A stretch of 64,000 nt of DNA from Streptomyces sp. Edi2 (GTDB lineage: Bacteria > Actinomycetota > Actinomycetes > Streptomycetales > Streptomycetaceae): assembly GCF_040253635.1 (NCBI RefSeq), contig NZ_JBEJGX010000003.1, forward strand, positions 2,542,001-2,606,000. The letters run 5' to 3'. Positions 1 through 9,268 of this stretch are shown in pieces. Every line of letters begins with the position of its first letter. Positions within the stretch are counted from its first letter, which is position 1. Under the pieces are notes generated by a model that was not told the origin of the DNA, did no database searches, and was given only the letters and a program-made list of their open reading frames with translations. The position numbers were made by a program, and so were the translations under genes.

Positions 1-2455
1 GCTGCTCGAAGGGAATGTCGGCGATGCCGATCGGAACGACCAATGACATCTCCCGCCATTCGGCAGGTTGCAGGCCCCGTTCGGACGTGGACGTGAGTGG
101 AGGAAGCAGGTCGCCGAGGGAAGGGGAATCTTCCAGCGGGGGCAGCCAGACCTGCTGTGCCGGTGGCCCCTGGTCCTGGAACCGCTCCACCAGAACATCC
201 AGTACGGAAGGGCCGGTCGAGTCACCGTCTTCCGGGGGTGCCTCTTGGACAGGGACGGCTGAGTCGAGATCGGCGAGGGTGGACTCGGCGGTGAAGAGCA
301 TGGGTGAAACGTCGTCCCGATGCCCGGCGACCGTGGTCCGCGGGGCTCGGTACGGGCCGGAGACGTATGCGGCCTTGAATTGCGTCGGGGCTTCTGTCCC
401 GTGGCTCAGGAGGCCGGCCCCGGGGACGTTAGGCAGGTGGTATGCGTCCGCGACACCGAGTGCGATCCGGGACTCTTCTGCAGAAAAGGTCCGCATCACC
501 AGCCGGTAGGAAAGGTAGGTGTCCAGGCCCCGCATGCGTCCTTCGTCCACCCGTTGTGAGGCGAGCAGAAGATGCACACCGAGCGAGCGTCCGATGCGTC
601 CGATCTGCAGGAACATGTCGATGAATTCGGGTCTGGCCGTGAGCAGTTCGCTGAACTCATCCAGGATGATCAGCAGGGTGGGTAGCGGCTGAAGTGGTGC
701 GCCTGCTGTCCGGGCCCTCTCATAGGCGCCGATATTGGCGAAGTTTCCACTGGAGCGCAGCAGTTCCTGACGGCGGAGAAGTTCGCCGGCGAGAGCGTCC
801 TGCATGCGGTCGACGAGGGTGAGGTCCTCGGCGAGGTTGCTGATGAACGCGGCCACGTGTGGCAGATCGGCCAGGCCGGCGAAGGCCGCTCCGCCCTTGA
901 AGTCGGCCAGGATGAAATTCAGCGTCTCGGAGCTGTGGGTGGTAGCGAGCCCGAGGACGAGCGTGCGCAACAGCTCGGACTTGCCGGATCCCGTGGCGCC
1001 GACGCACAGACCGTGCGGGCCCATTCCGCCTTGGGACGCTTCCTTGAGGTCGAGGACAACGGGTTTGCCCTCTGCGTCGACTCCGATCGGTACGCGCAAG
1101 CGGTCGTGCGAGGCTGGCTGCGCCGAGGGTGGATCGAAGGTTGTCGGGTCGTCGATACCCATCAGGTCGGTGAAACCGAGACTGCCCAACAGCGGGTCTT
1201 CGTCCTCGTCGTCGCTGGTCCGCAATGGGGAGAGGGCGCGCGCGACGGCCGTGGCCTCTACTGCGGTCAGGGCATCCGGAAGTCCGGTGTAGACGGCGCC
1301 GGAGTTGGAGACCAGGCTGAGGGCATTCGGTTGGACAGCCAGACCCGGTCGACGATCCCGCCCTTGGGGCCCGCCTCCGCGCATACGGCGCTGCTGCTCG
1401 GAGCCGATGCTCGACTCGAGCTCGATGACGGTCACGCCCAGGAATCCGTCCCGGTCGAATGGCCAGAGAAGCGTCGTCGCGGGATCGGGATCCAGAATGA
1501 TCACTACGTGCGGTCGATCGAGCAGAGGCTGGGCGTCCGGTTCCCAGGAGGGGCGCCTGGCGAGATCCTCAGGGAGCCCCTCTTCGAGGGCGCCGAGCGA
1601 GGAATAGATCAGCAGTCGGGAACCGCCCCGGCTGCCGGCGCTTCCGTGCGCGGCTGGGCGCGCGTGCGGCAGCCACTTGATCCAGTCCCACTCCGGGGCT
1701 GCCCCCGGAGCCGTGACGACCGCGATCCACAAGTCGTCCGGCGAGTGCAGCGCCGCCAGCTGACAGACCACCGCCCGAGCGGTCCCCTGGACGGCGTCGG
1801 CATCGCCCCGGATCGTCAGCCGCGGGAACGCCCGCAAAGACAGCGCCAGGGGAAGCCCTTCGAGGTACTGGTACGCATCGACGAAGTGCCGCAGAGCATG
1901 CGCGGAGAGCGGCTCCCACTCCTCTGCGGGCTCCGCCTGCGGCACCACGAGGCGAGTCGCCAGGGTCTGCGGCCCCAGCCCGACGCGTACTTGGGCGAAA
2001 TCGTCGTCGCCGGGACGCCGCTCCCACAGACGCTTGCGTTCCGCGATTACCGCCCAGAGCTGTCCCGGTTCGGGGAATGTGCGGCATTCGGCCAAGCGCT
2101 GCGAACGTGCCGTACCTCGCACCTCCTCACGGGTACGCGCCAGGTACTTCAGGTAGTCCTGACGCGCGTGATGCATGCCTGCTGCCGGAGCACGTCGAGA
2201 ACGCACAATCTGTGCCAAGCCCATCGCCACAGCGGAGATGACTGTGATGGCTCCCATGACCTTCATCAACGGCGGCGAACCGGGCCAGAAGAAATAGGCC
2301 GCGCTGCCGCCCATCCCCATCATGGGCAGCAGCATCAGAAGAACAGACTCGGCCTTACGCTCGGGCAGCGTGGGCGGCGCCTTGAGCTGCAGCTCTCCCT
2401 TGGGGTACTCAGGAGGTGTTGCGCGCGCCGGGCGCTTGATGGTGACAGTTGCCAA
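1..2455 (-). CDS. eccC: Type VII secretion FtsK/SpoIIIE-type ATPase EccC, 3' end outside window
   Basis: This is the motor ATPase of a type VII (ESX-like) secretion system, which sits at the membrane and drives export of WXG100 substrates. The minus-strand frame is open from a TTG at 2455 to the left edge, about 818 codons, with no stop. The N-terminus (MATVTIKRPAR, then GELQLKAPP) matches the usual EccC opening. Two hydrophobic segments follow at about residues 35-85, then a cytoplasmic stretch, then an FtsK domain with Walker A GATGSGKS near residue 490 and Walker B LLIILDEFSELL. Only the first ATPase domain is inside the window; further ATPase domains, if present, lie to the left. The TTG start is chosen because no in-frame ATG occurs before the first membrane segment and it lies 12 bases after the mycosin stop. 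It is the last visible gene of the operon. EccB, EccD and EccE are not in this window. Confidence 0.9.
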   Translation of the reverse strand, partial: MATVTIKRPARATPPEYPKGELQLKAPPTLPERKAESVLLMLLPMMGMGGSAAYFFWPGSPPLMKVMGAITVISAVAMGLAQIVRSRRAPAAGMHHARQDYLKYLARTREEVRGTARSQRLAECRTFPEPGQLWAVIAERKRLWERRPGDDDFAQVRVGLGPQTLATRLVVPQAEPAEEWEPLSAHALRHFVDAYQYLEGLPLALSLRAFPRLTIRGDADAVQGTARAVVCQLAALHSPDDLWIAVVTAPGAAPEWDWIKWLPHARPAAHGSAGSRGGSRLLIYSSLGALEEGLPEDLARRPSWEPDAQPLLDRPHVVIILDPDPATTLLWPFDRDGFLGVTVIELESSIGSEQQRRMRGGGPQGRDRRPGLAVQPNALSLVSNSGAVYTGLPDALTAVEATAVARALSPLRTSDDEDEDPLLGSLGFTDLMGIDDPTTFDPPSAQPASHDRLRVPIGVDAEGKPVVLDLKEASQGGMGPHGLCVGATGSGKSELLRTLVLGLATTHSSETLNFILADFKGGAAFAGLADLPHVAAFISNLAEDLTLVDRMQDALAGELLRRQELLRSSGNFANIGAYERARTAGAPLQPLPTLLIILDEFSELLTARPEFIDMFLQIGRIGRSLGVHLLLASQRVDEGRMRGLDTYLSYRLVMRTFSAEESRIALGVADAYHLPNVPGAGLLSHGTEAPTQFKAAYVSGPYRAPRTTVAGHRDDVSPMLFTAESTLADLDSAVPVQEAPPEDGDSTGPSVLDVLVERFQDQGPPAQQVWLPPLEDSPSLGDLLPPLTSTSERGLQPAEWREMSLVVPIGIADIPFEQ

Positions 2456-2466
2456 CAGGTATCCGT

Positions 2467-3708
2467 CTACTGCCGAACATCAGGGCCAGGCGGCTGCTGA
2501 CCGAACGGTGGAGGGAGCGGCGGGAGCGGAGGCGGTGGAACGGCCCGACGCCGACGCTTGACGACGACCACTGTCACCACAGCCAGCAGCCCGAGCACCG
2601 CTACGCCGACAAGGCCCCAGACGACAAATGTCATCTGCCCCTTGCGAGAAGGCGCGTCCGGTTCGGCGGACCCAGGAGGCTCAGGTGCTGCGGACGGGGA
2701 AGCCGACGGTGCGGAAAACGGGCCGTTCTTCGAGCCGGGCGGGATGTCCTCGGTCAGGGCACCGTACGGGCGGATCACGCCGTAGCCGTAATGCTTGTCG
2801 GGAAGCTTCGCCCCCTTCACCGACGCCGACAGCTTCGCCGTCTTCACCAGACGGTTGGCGATCTGTCCCGCGGTGAGGTCTGGGAACTTCGCACGGAGGA
2901 GTGCAGCGGTGGCTGATACGAAGGCGCTGGCGCCGGATGTACCATCACCGACCTGGTACTCGTGGTCCAGGCCCGCGTTGTACGTGCCCACTCCAGGCGC
3001 CGAAAGCAAGGTGTGTGACCCATAGTTGGACATGTGCCAGATCTTGTCTGACGAATCGACGGCGCCCACCGAAATCACTCCGGGATAATTCGCGGGGAAG
3101 TTAGGCGTTCCCGCGCCGTCGTTCCCCGCTGCGGCGACCATTACGACATCTTTCTGCCGTGCGTAGCGGACAGCGTCCTCCAGCGCCGGGTCATCAGGGG
3201 AACCCAAGGACAGGTTGATCACTGACGCCCCGTGGTCCGCTGCATAGCGAATCGCCTGCGCCACTGGGCCGCCCCGGCCGACTTTGCCGACCTGCATGTT
3301 GTTGTCTGTGTTGGCACGCAGGGGCAAGATCTTTGCCGCAGGAGCCAGCCCCTTGATGCCTGCCCTACCTCCAGGACCATGGCCATGGCCGGCAATCAGA
3401 GAGGCCATTCCGGTGCCGTGAGAACTTTCCGTCTCACGGTCGGCGCGGCCGTGGTCCATGATGAAATTCTTGCCGGAGAGGACATTGCCTTTGAGGTCCG
3501 GGTGGGTTCCGTCGACGCCAGTGTCGACGACCGCGACAGTCACCCCCCGGCCCGTGGACACCTTGGCCATCGCCTCCGCATCAAGCGACGACAAGGCCCA
3601 CTGATGATCGCGAATGGAATCCGCCGCAGCCGGAACTCCCGCCGGCACGATGCTGACTGCGCACAGCAGCACCGCCCCGCCTGCCGCTCTCATCCACCGC
3701 TTGAACAT
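2467..3708 (-). CDS. mycP: Mycosin, membrane-anchored subtilisin-like protease of type VII secretion
   Basis: This S8 serine protease is the mycosin of the secretion locus, needed for ESX complex stability and for processing some substrates on the outer face of the membrane. An N-terminal signal peptide ends near PAAADS. The catalytic triad is visible: Asp in VAVVDTGVDGTHPDL, His in SSHGTGMASLIAG and Ser in GTSGASAF. A Pro/Ser-rich linker leads to one C-terminal membrane helix (FVVWGLVGVAVLGLL) and a basic, proline-rich tail, the usual mycosin layout. The length of about 413 residues is normal. The ATG at 3708 overlaps the upstream stop by one base (TGATG); a GTG one codon earlier would give a four-base overlap. 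Position between the glycine-rich WXG-like protein and eccC supports the role. Confidence 0.93.
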   Translation of the reverse strand: MFKRWMRAAGGAVLLCAVSIVPAGVPAAADSIRDHQWALSSLDAEAMAKVSTGRGVTVAVVDTGVDGTHPDLKGNVLSGKNFIMDHGRADRETESSHGTGMASLIAGHGHGPGGRAGIKGLAPAAKILPLRANTDNNMQVGKVGRGGPVAQAIRYAADHGASVINLSLGSPDDPALEDAVRYARQKDVVMVAAAGNDGAGTPNFPANYPGVISVGAVDSSDKIWHMSNYGSHTLLSAPGVGTYNAGLDHEYQVGDGTSGASAFVSATAALLRAKFPDLTAGQIANRLVKTAKLSASVKGAKLPDKHYGYGVIRPYGALTEDIPPGSKNGPFSAPSASPSAAPEPPGSAEPDAPSRKGQMTFVVWGLVGVAVLGLLAVVTVVVVKRRRRAVPPPPLPPLPPPFGQQPPGPDVRQ

Positions 3709-5336
3709 CACGCCCTGCCGCTTCCTTCCGAACCATCCGGCTCTGCCTCACGGTTACGCTTTTCCGCGACATCAGCCTCGCCGGCCCCCTCAGAGGCTGA
3801 CACGCCGACAACTCCCGGCACAACGTCACGCTGCGGTGCCCAAGTCTCCTCGTCCTCGATCAAGTAATCGGGACGCGAAGACCGCCGTCGCTCCCTGTCG
3901 CCCCGCTCAGACCGTCCAACGGGCGGCACACCCATCGGGCCCCGAGCACGAGATGCACCCTCAGGACCGCCCTGCAGAGCACCCCCACGACTGCGATGCA
4001 GGCCAGAGCCACCCTGAGCGCCACGCCCTGGCAGTCCAGGTTTGGTCGGCTCTCCAACAACACCACCAGGGCGTCGCGCCAGCCCTCCCGGACGCCCACG
4101 GGTGCCGGATTTCCCGGAGCCTCCCGGGCCGACGCCACCACCGATCGGCGGACGCCCTGCCTGGCCCTGCTGTCCGGGGGCACCCGGTGCACCAGGCCCC
4201 TTCGAACCCACGCGACCGCCGGGAGTCGTGCCCTTAACACCAGGCGTGGTGGAGCGAGGAATTCTGCCACCTCCACTCGGCCCACGCCCGCCGACCACCG
4301 GCCCAACGCCAGGAGGTATCCCCGGCCCGCCGGGCCCGGGACCGGGACTGCCGGGAGCACCGCCGACCACAGGTCCAGCTGGACCTGTGGCGGGAGGGGT
4401 CGCGGGATTGGCCACACCACCCCGAACGCCGTCCAACGCGGTACCAGCACGGGGCTCTTTCGGCATCGGCTGATGTGTCCCACCGTGGGAGGTACCTTGG
4501 CCAGCGCCGTCCGCATTCGTCGCGTGCGGTGAGCTCAGGCCTCCATGCGCCGCGGCTCCGCCTGCCGCATTGCGACCTCCTGTGGATGAACTCGGGCTGA
4601 CCTGCCGCGGTCCCGCCACACTCCTAGAGCTCCCAGCCGGCACGGTCGGCACCGGCACAATCGTGACCGGTGAGGAGACGGGCTTGTTCTTCTCCCAAGA
4701 GGGCAAGTCCCCCAGCTGACTCGCCTTGGTGTCGTACGAGGCCCCGAGCTTCTCCATGTGGGCAGCTGCCTGCAAGGCGATCTCCCGACCACGCGACAGT
4801 GAGTCGGCATGCTTCGCCCGCGCCTCATCAGCGCTCATTCCCTTGGAAATATCGCGATTCAGACCGCTGTCGTCACGGCCGCCGCCGAACCAGTTGTCCC
4901 CAACCTTATCCACGCCATCCCCGATAGCCGAGAACGTTGCCGTGACGATGTTTCCGCCTTTTTTCTCGCTCTCGGTGTCCTGCAGCTGGGTGACTGCCCG
5001 CTTGGCCTCTCGCACATCGATTGCCGCGGCCTTCAAGATGTGTGACGTATTCTTCGCGTAAAGCGAGCCGCTCTTGAGGCTCGCGCTCAAGGTCTTAGCC
5101 CGCTTGGCAAAAGCATCCGCGGCTGCCCCGTCCCAGTACTCCAGGACATCCGCCACGGCCTTATCCAGCAGATCGCGAACACAGCCATCCGGCGCGTCGC
5201 CGGCCAACTGGTCATGTACGTACATCCAGTGGTCGGCAATCTCATCGACCTTGTCCGGCTGCGCGTCACGCACCATAGCCTTCAGCGATTCAAGCGTATG
5301 GCTTGAGAATTTAGTCTCCCCGCCCCCGCGGCCCAT
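3708..5336 (-). CDS. WXG100-like protein with long Gly/Pro-rich linker, probable T7SS substrate or accessory
   Basis: A 542-residue protein with three zones. Residues 1-230 are helical and carry a W-x-G-type turn (EYWDGAAADAF), as in WXG100/PPE-like proteins. Residues 240-460 are a low-complexity, collagen-like Gly/Pro/Arg linker. The C-terminus returns to normal composition and has the acidic motif DYLIEDEETWAP followed by VVPGVVG; from memory, this tail recurs in streptomycete proteins next to mycosins. No signal peptide or membrane helix is seen. The gene ends in a one-base overlap with mycP, and the small WXG100 gene begins upstream, so it is in the same operon. A PPE-like secreted effector or a structural partner at the secretion site are both possible; the function is not known. 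Confidence 0.75.
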   Translation of the reverse strand: MGRGGGETKFSSHTLESLKAMVRDAQPDKVDEIADHWMYVHDQLAGDAPDGCVRDLLDKAVADVLEYWDGAAADAFAKRAKTLSASLKSGSLYAKNTSHILKAAAIDVREAKRAVTQLQDTESEKKGGNIVTATFSAIGDGVDKVGDNWFGGGRDDSGLNRDISKGMSADEARAKHADSLSRGREIALQAAAHMEKLGASYDTKASQLGDLPSWEKNKPVSSPVTIVPVPTVPAGSSRSVAGPRQVSPSSSTGGRNAAGGAAAHGGLSSPHATNADGAGQGTSHGGTHQPMPKEPRAGTALDGVRGGVANPATPPATGPAGPVVGGAPGSPGPGPGGPGIPPGVGPVVGGRGPSGGGRIPRSTTPGVKGTTPGGRVGSKGPGAPGAPGQQGQAGRPPIGGGVGPGGSGKSGTRGRPGGLARRPGGVVGEPTKPGLPGRGAQGGSGLHRSRGGALQGGPEGASRARGPMGVPPVGRSERGDRERRRSSRPDYLIEDEETWAPQRDVVPGVVGVSASEGAGEADVAEKRNREAEPDGSEGSGRA

Positions 5337-5391
5337 CTTTCATTCCTCCCCGTTGTACCGACTCGCGTGCGCATGCTGCAGTCCATTTGCC

Positions 5392-5700
5392 TCAGCCCAT
5401 GGATTTGCGGACCTCATCCTCACGACTGTGGTAGCCAACTTCAACGACCCTCGTGTTCTCGCTGACTTCGCGGATCATCGCCTTCAACTCCGCAACCATG
5501 TCGGCGATGGACCGCTTCATATTGTCGTGCGCGATCCGAATCCCGGCCTCCTGGGTGAAACCCCGACCGAGGTACCCCTCCGGCAACTCGGTTTTGTACT
5601 CCGCAGCGGACCCGACCCCGTCCATGGTGTCCACAAGCGAGTTGAGTCGCGTGATGACTTGTTGCAGCGCGCTCAGATCTACTCGGTATTCCTCGGCCAT
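5392..5700 (-). CDS. WXG100-family (ESAT-6-like) protein
   Basis: A 102-residue protein of the size and all-helical character of the WXG100 family, the typical exported substrates of type VII secretion. It begins MAEEYRVDLSALQQV after a strong purine-rich site (CCGGGGGG) at the ATG. The central turn that normally reads W-x-G here reads Y-L-G (EGYLGRGF). The C-terminus contains YHSRE, which fits the YxxxD/E export signal. An upstream extension exists but lacks conserved character, so the ATG at 5700 is preferred. The 297 bases between this gene and the next gene upstream hold no convincing coding sequence and may carry an internal promoter. Confidence 0.8.
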   Translation of the reverse strand: MAEEYRVDLSALQQVITRLNSLVDTMDGVGSAAEYKTELPEGYLGRGFTQEAGIRIAHDNMKRSIADMVAELKAMIREVSENTRVVEVGYHSREDEVRKSMG

Positions 5701-5997
5701 CTGTAACCCCCCGGTGTTGCACTGAGAACTGTGTCTGGCGCTGACACCACACACAGAGCAGACTCATCTAACCCGCCATCAGAACATCAGGTCAACCAGC
5801 TTCTTGGCCGATGCCTGGACTCCTCACATCTGTCCTGAAAGCGACGTTGATGTGGCTGACCACGAAACGCGGGATCATGAGCCCAAGCTGCCTGACGCCA
5901 GCAGGGAACCCACCCCCGCACATGGGTGAACGAACGGCCAACGACCGTCCCCCTGCACGGTGAGGCAGGGAGACGGTCGCCTTGCTGGGCGGCGCCG

Positions 5998-7122
5998 TCA
6001 CGGCAATTTGAGATCAGTACAGCCGTGCCGCTTGGCGGACCTGGTCGCAAATTCCTTCAGAGCCAGTTTCTTCCCCTGGGCCCCATTGCCGGAAAACGTT
6101 TCAGATCCGTCACGATCCTGTCCGTCATAACCAGCGCTTTGGTCGATGACGTAGCGGGCCCTCTGTCCGTTCCCGCAGATGGCTGAGCCCCAGTACATCT
6201 CGCCTTTACCCCCGGCCAGGTCGCCGAAGGGCTTCAGGTCGCGTTCCCGGTCGTAAGCACTGTTGAACGGGGGATAATACGCACCTAGATCGTATTGATT
6301 CCCGAGTCCATCTTTTGCTTGTACGAAGCACACCTCAATGGGCGCACTTGTGTCTGTCGGGGTTCCGAGGGTACTGGTGTTGAGCCCCTTGCAGGTCCCT
6401 TGGGATTTGCCGGCTGGATCGGGCGTGATGGATTTGTCGCCCGGAATGGCGTTGACCCGGTCGTCGCCTGATTTCGCCGTGCACCCCCAGGCCTTGGCTG
6501 CTCGCTCAGCGGTGTGGGCCGCTGTGAAACCAAGGCTTGTCTTCCGAGATGTACTCGCAACGTCGAACATGCCGTCGAGGGTTACGATCAGGCTGGCGTT
6601 GGGCTTCTTGTTTGAGCAGCTCATGACGACCAGCGCTACGCCTCGGTCGGCTTTGGCGCTGACAACGCCATGCCAGCCATGTCCGATCGGCGTCGCTATC
6701 CCTGGCTTTCTCCAGGTAGTGTCACGGATTAGTTTGTACAGGCCCCCACGGGAATGGGCGCCCCAATCAAGGGAGACGTTGAGGAACTTCCCATTCTCCG
6801 CAGAGACCGTGCAGCGGTGCGGGGTCCCCGTTTGGTATTCGGGGAGGTCGGGATCGCCATCAGGTGAGACATCCTTGCCTCTAATACTGTCGGACCCCAG
6901 GAGATGATTGAGCTTTGACTTTTCGAGACTCCCCCGGCAGGCACTAGAGAGAGACTGGCTGTCCTGCCAGCGATCGTAAGTGCCGCGGAGACCGAAATAG
7001 AGGGTGCAGGGGATAGCCACCGCCAGAACGACGGCGATAACTATCCTCTTCCGCTTGCGTTCTCGGCGTTCAGCGCTGGGGTCCGGGTCACCGACACGGC
7101 GTTCCGCAGTGGAGGTATCCAT
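5998..7122 (-). CDS. Single-pass membrane protein with extracytoplasmic domain, T7SS locus
   Basis: About 374 residues, function unknown. A short basic cytoplasmic N-terminus (ERRERKRKR) precedes one membrane helix (IVIAVVLAVAIPCTLYFG), and the rest is predicted outside. The outer domain has several cysteines (ACRG, HRCTV, MSCSN, GTCKG, VCFVQ, AICGNG, HGCTD) that could form disulfides. The ATG overlaps the upstream stop by one base (TGATG), indicating translational coupling to the large WXG-domain gene. I do not recognise the family. From position it may be a locus-specific membrane partner of the secreted proteins. It is not EccB or EccE by length or motifs. Confidence 0.7.
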   Translation of the reverse strand: MDTSTAERRVGDPDPSAERRERKRKRIVIAVVLAVAIPCTLYFGLRGTYDRWQDSQSLSSACRGSLEKSKLNHLLGSDSIRGKDVSPDGDPDLPEYQTGTPHRCTVSAENGKFLNVSLDWGAHSRGGLYKLIRDTTWRKPGIATPIGHGWHGVVSAKADRGVALVVMSCSNKKPNASLIVTLDGMFDVASTSRKTSLGFTAAHTAERAAKAWGCTAKSGDDRVNAIPGDKSITPDPAGKSQGTCKGLNTSTLGTPTDTSAPIEVCFVQAKDGLGNQYDLGAYYPPFNSAYDRERDLKPFGDLAGGKGEMYWGSAICGNGQRARYVIDQSAGYDGQDRDGSETFSGNGAQGKKLALKEFATRSAKRHGCTDLKLP

Positions 7123-9266
7123 CACGTTTTGTCAACACCTCGCCCGAGAGCAAGTGCCGCATCATCTCGGCCGCCATTGTAGAAAGCTCTTCCCTCATGT
7201 CGAGTGTAGTCAACTTCGAGACCATCGGAGTCCCCGTGCTCGGAGTACCACTCGGCGATCATGCGGTTGACGCTTTCATGACCTGCCCGGACATTCCCCT
7301 CGATTCGCCCGTCCGCGTCCATCTGGATGTCGGTCGTCGCAGTGTCTTGCCATACCTTGGCGCCGGAGTCCAGGATACGCACGGCTATGTCTCCTACGAC
7401 GGGAATCTTCGTGGCGCCGGCTGCGAGTACGTGGTACCCAGCCTTCGCTTGCCAGGCTTTCTTGGAAATTTCGTCGTCACGATGGTCCAGGATGACGTCA
7501 TTCTGGACCGTGTCGATGGCGCCCAGCGCCGAGGAAGCATTGCCGATGGCTCCCTTCATCTTTCCCTCGTCCACGTCGGGCGGGAGTTCGGCCAGCTGGT
7601 GCGCTATATGCTTCATCTCAGCTTCGCGGATCATGCGGAAGGCGTCGGGGTCCTCCGAAACTCCTCGTATGGTCCTGATGAGAGCCCCGGCATCGGGGCG
7701 AACCGCCATAGGTTGACTAGAGTCGGAAAGTACGTTGTGCGTGTCGGGGGCGTACTCACGCAGAACACGGGCCATAGGGTCCCTCATATCGCTGAGCATC
7801 GGCTTATACGGGCGCAGCTGCTCATCGTTTAGACGATCCTTCGCGGAAGGTGTCTCACCGCCGAGGGCATTCACGGCATCGCGCATGACCCTGCTTTGCG
7901 CCTCTGTGTGGTCATGTGTGCCGTATGCGGTGTTGCCGGGCCCCGTTGCCCCTGCCTCTATAGCCAGGGCCAAGGAGTGGTGGCCTGCCTTATGGTCAAT
8001 GGGATCCTCCGGCCACTCCCGTTCACCTGCGAGGTACTTCAGGCGATCGTCTTCGTTGTTCACGCCGGGATCCAGGAACTGAGTGGCGGCTTCAGGGTTC
8101 TTCGCCAGGGCATCCATGAACCCCTTCACGGGGTCGCTACCCCCTCCATCACCCGAGTAGTCAACCCGCGGCATGACGGAGTCAGGTGCCCACAGCATCT
8201 GGGGCGTCGACGACTTGTGGGAGCGCTCATAGCTCAACAGGCCTCGGCCATAGTCGTGAAGGAAATCGGTGTCGTAACCACCGCCCCGCATCAGGCTGCT
8301 CATCAACTGGTAGCCCTTGGCGAACGGACCGCCCGCACTGCCCGGGTTGATCGTCTGCGGGCCGAGGGCCAGCATCTTCTCTTTCCAGCCGTCCATCGCC
8401 GTGCTGTCGCTCTGCGTAGCCATGCCGATCGTGGCGCCGAGCCCCGACTGCAAATTCTTCAGGGCAGTAGTACGTTCGGGACCTAGCGCACCGGAGGCCG
8501 GCCCCGATGCCTCACGCCAGAACTCCAACGCCCCCTTCGGCCCCATGGACAAGGCGAACTTCTCCGCGAATACCATGTCGCTCTTGCGCTTCGAAAGGAT
8601 GCTTCCCAACCGGGCCAGCTCATCATTGGACAGGTCCTCGCCGCCCTTCTTGGCGAGCCTGAGCGCCTCGGCGTAGTCCTTCTGGGCTCCCCGTGCCGCG
8701 TCCAAAGACGTGTAGATCTTCTTGTTGAACGCATCGTTGTTCTTGCCGTTGGGGTCCTGGCCCATCGCCCAGTTCGCGGCTTCGTCTGCTTCGGTGGCTT
8801 CCCGCAGGACCTTGGCAATGCGGTGCTTCATCTTATCGACGGCAGCGTCGCGCTCTTCTTGGTCAGGCCTCATGTAGGAAGGGCCTAGATAGTCGTCCGG
8901 CAGCTCTTTCACATCGATGACTGTCCCGTCTCCCAGCACGTCGAGGTGCTCCGACGGCGCTTCCTCATCGATGATCCGGCGAAGCTTCTTCTGCGCACTG
9001 CTGAACTCCGCATGCGCATCGTTAAGCAGCGTGGCGATGGCTTGCGCCTCTACTACCGCCGCCTGGTACTGCTCCTTGATCTTGGCAAGGGACTTTTGCG
9101 CTTCCTCGGCTGCCTCACCCGTCCAGCTGGACTTCAAGGACTTGGTGACACGGGCCTCGAAGATCTCTTGCAGCCCCTGGTACTTCTTCGGCAGGAGCTT
9201 CCACTCGTCCGCTGCCGCCTGGAGCTTCCCGAGGTCGGCATGGAGGAGGGCCTTGAAGGTAACCAT
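7122..9266 (-). CDS. Large protein with N-terminal WXG100-like domain, T7SS locus
   Basis: A 714-residue protein, probably a large secreted or surface protein of this type VII locus. The N-terminal 100 residues look WXG100-like: a helical hairpin with W-x-G in SSWTGEAAEEA near residue 50. The remainder is mostly helical and polar, with no signal peptide. One weakly hydrophobic stretch near residue 620 (AGYHVLAAGATKIPVVGDIAVRIL) might insert into membranes. The sequence resembles a streptomycete family I remember as DUF6571, but that match is from memory. The start at 9266 (MVTFKALLHADL) lies two bases after the upstream stop. The end overlaps the next gene by one base. A toxin-like role is conceivable, but no recognised nuclease, deaminase or ADP-ribosylation motif is visible. 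Confidence 0.72.
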   Translation of the reverse strand: MVTFKALLHADLGKLQAAADEWKLLPKKYQGLQEIFEARVTKSLKSSWTGEAAEEAQKSLAKIKEQYQAAVVEAQAIATLLNDAHAEFSSAQKKLRRIIDEEAPSEHLDVLGDGTVIDVKELPDDYLGPSYMRPDQEERDAAVDKMKHRIAKVLREATEADEAANWAMGQDPNGKNNDAFNKKIYTSLDAARGAQKDYAEALRLAKKGGEDLSNDELARLGSILSKRKSDMVFAEKFALSMGPKGALEFWREASGPASGALGPERTTALKNLQSGLGATIGMATQSDSTAMDGWKEKMLALGPQTINPGSAGGPFAKGYQLMSSLMRGGGYDTDFLHDYGRGLLSYERSHKSSTPQMLWAPDSVMPRVDYSGDGGGSDPVKGFMDALAKNPEAATQFLDPGVNNEDDRLKYLAGEREWPEDPIDHKAGHHSLALAIEAGATGPGNTAYGTHDHTEAQSRVMRDAVNALGGETPSAKDRLNDEQLRPYKPMLSDMRDPMARVLREYAPDTHNVLSDSSQPMAVRPDAGALIRTIRGVSEDPDAFRMIREAEMKHIAHQLAELPPDVDEGKMKGAIGNASSALGAIDTVQNDVILDHRDDEISKKAWQAKAGYHVLAAGATKIPVVGDIAVRILDSGAKVWQDTATTDIQMDADGRIEGNVRAGHESVNRMIAEWYSEHGDSDGLEVDYTRHEGRAFYNGGRDDAALALGRGVDKT

Positions 9267-9268
9267 GA

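Noticed and set aside
857..2500. Long plus-strand open frame opposite eccC
   Set aside because: It is antisense to a clear FtsK-type ATPase whose minus-strand frame is continuous from 2455 to the left edge; the plus product is Arg/Gly/Pro-rich with no motif.
5787..6050. Possible small gene between the WXG100 and membrane-protein genes
   Set aside because: No ribosome site, no hydrophobic or conserved pattern, and it overlaps the end of the membrane-protein gene.
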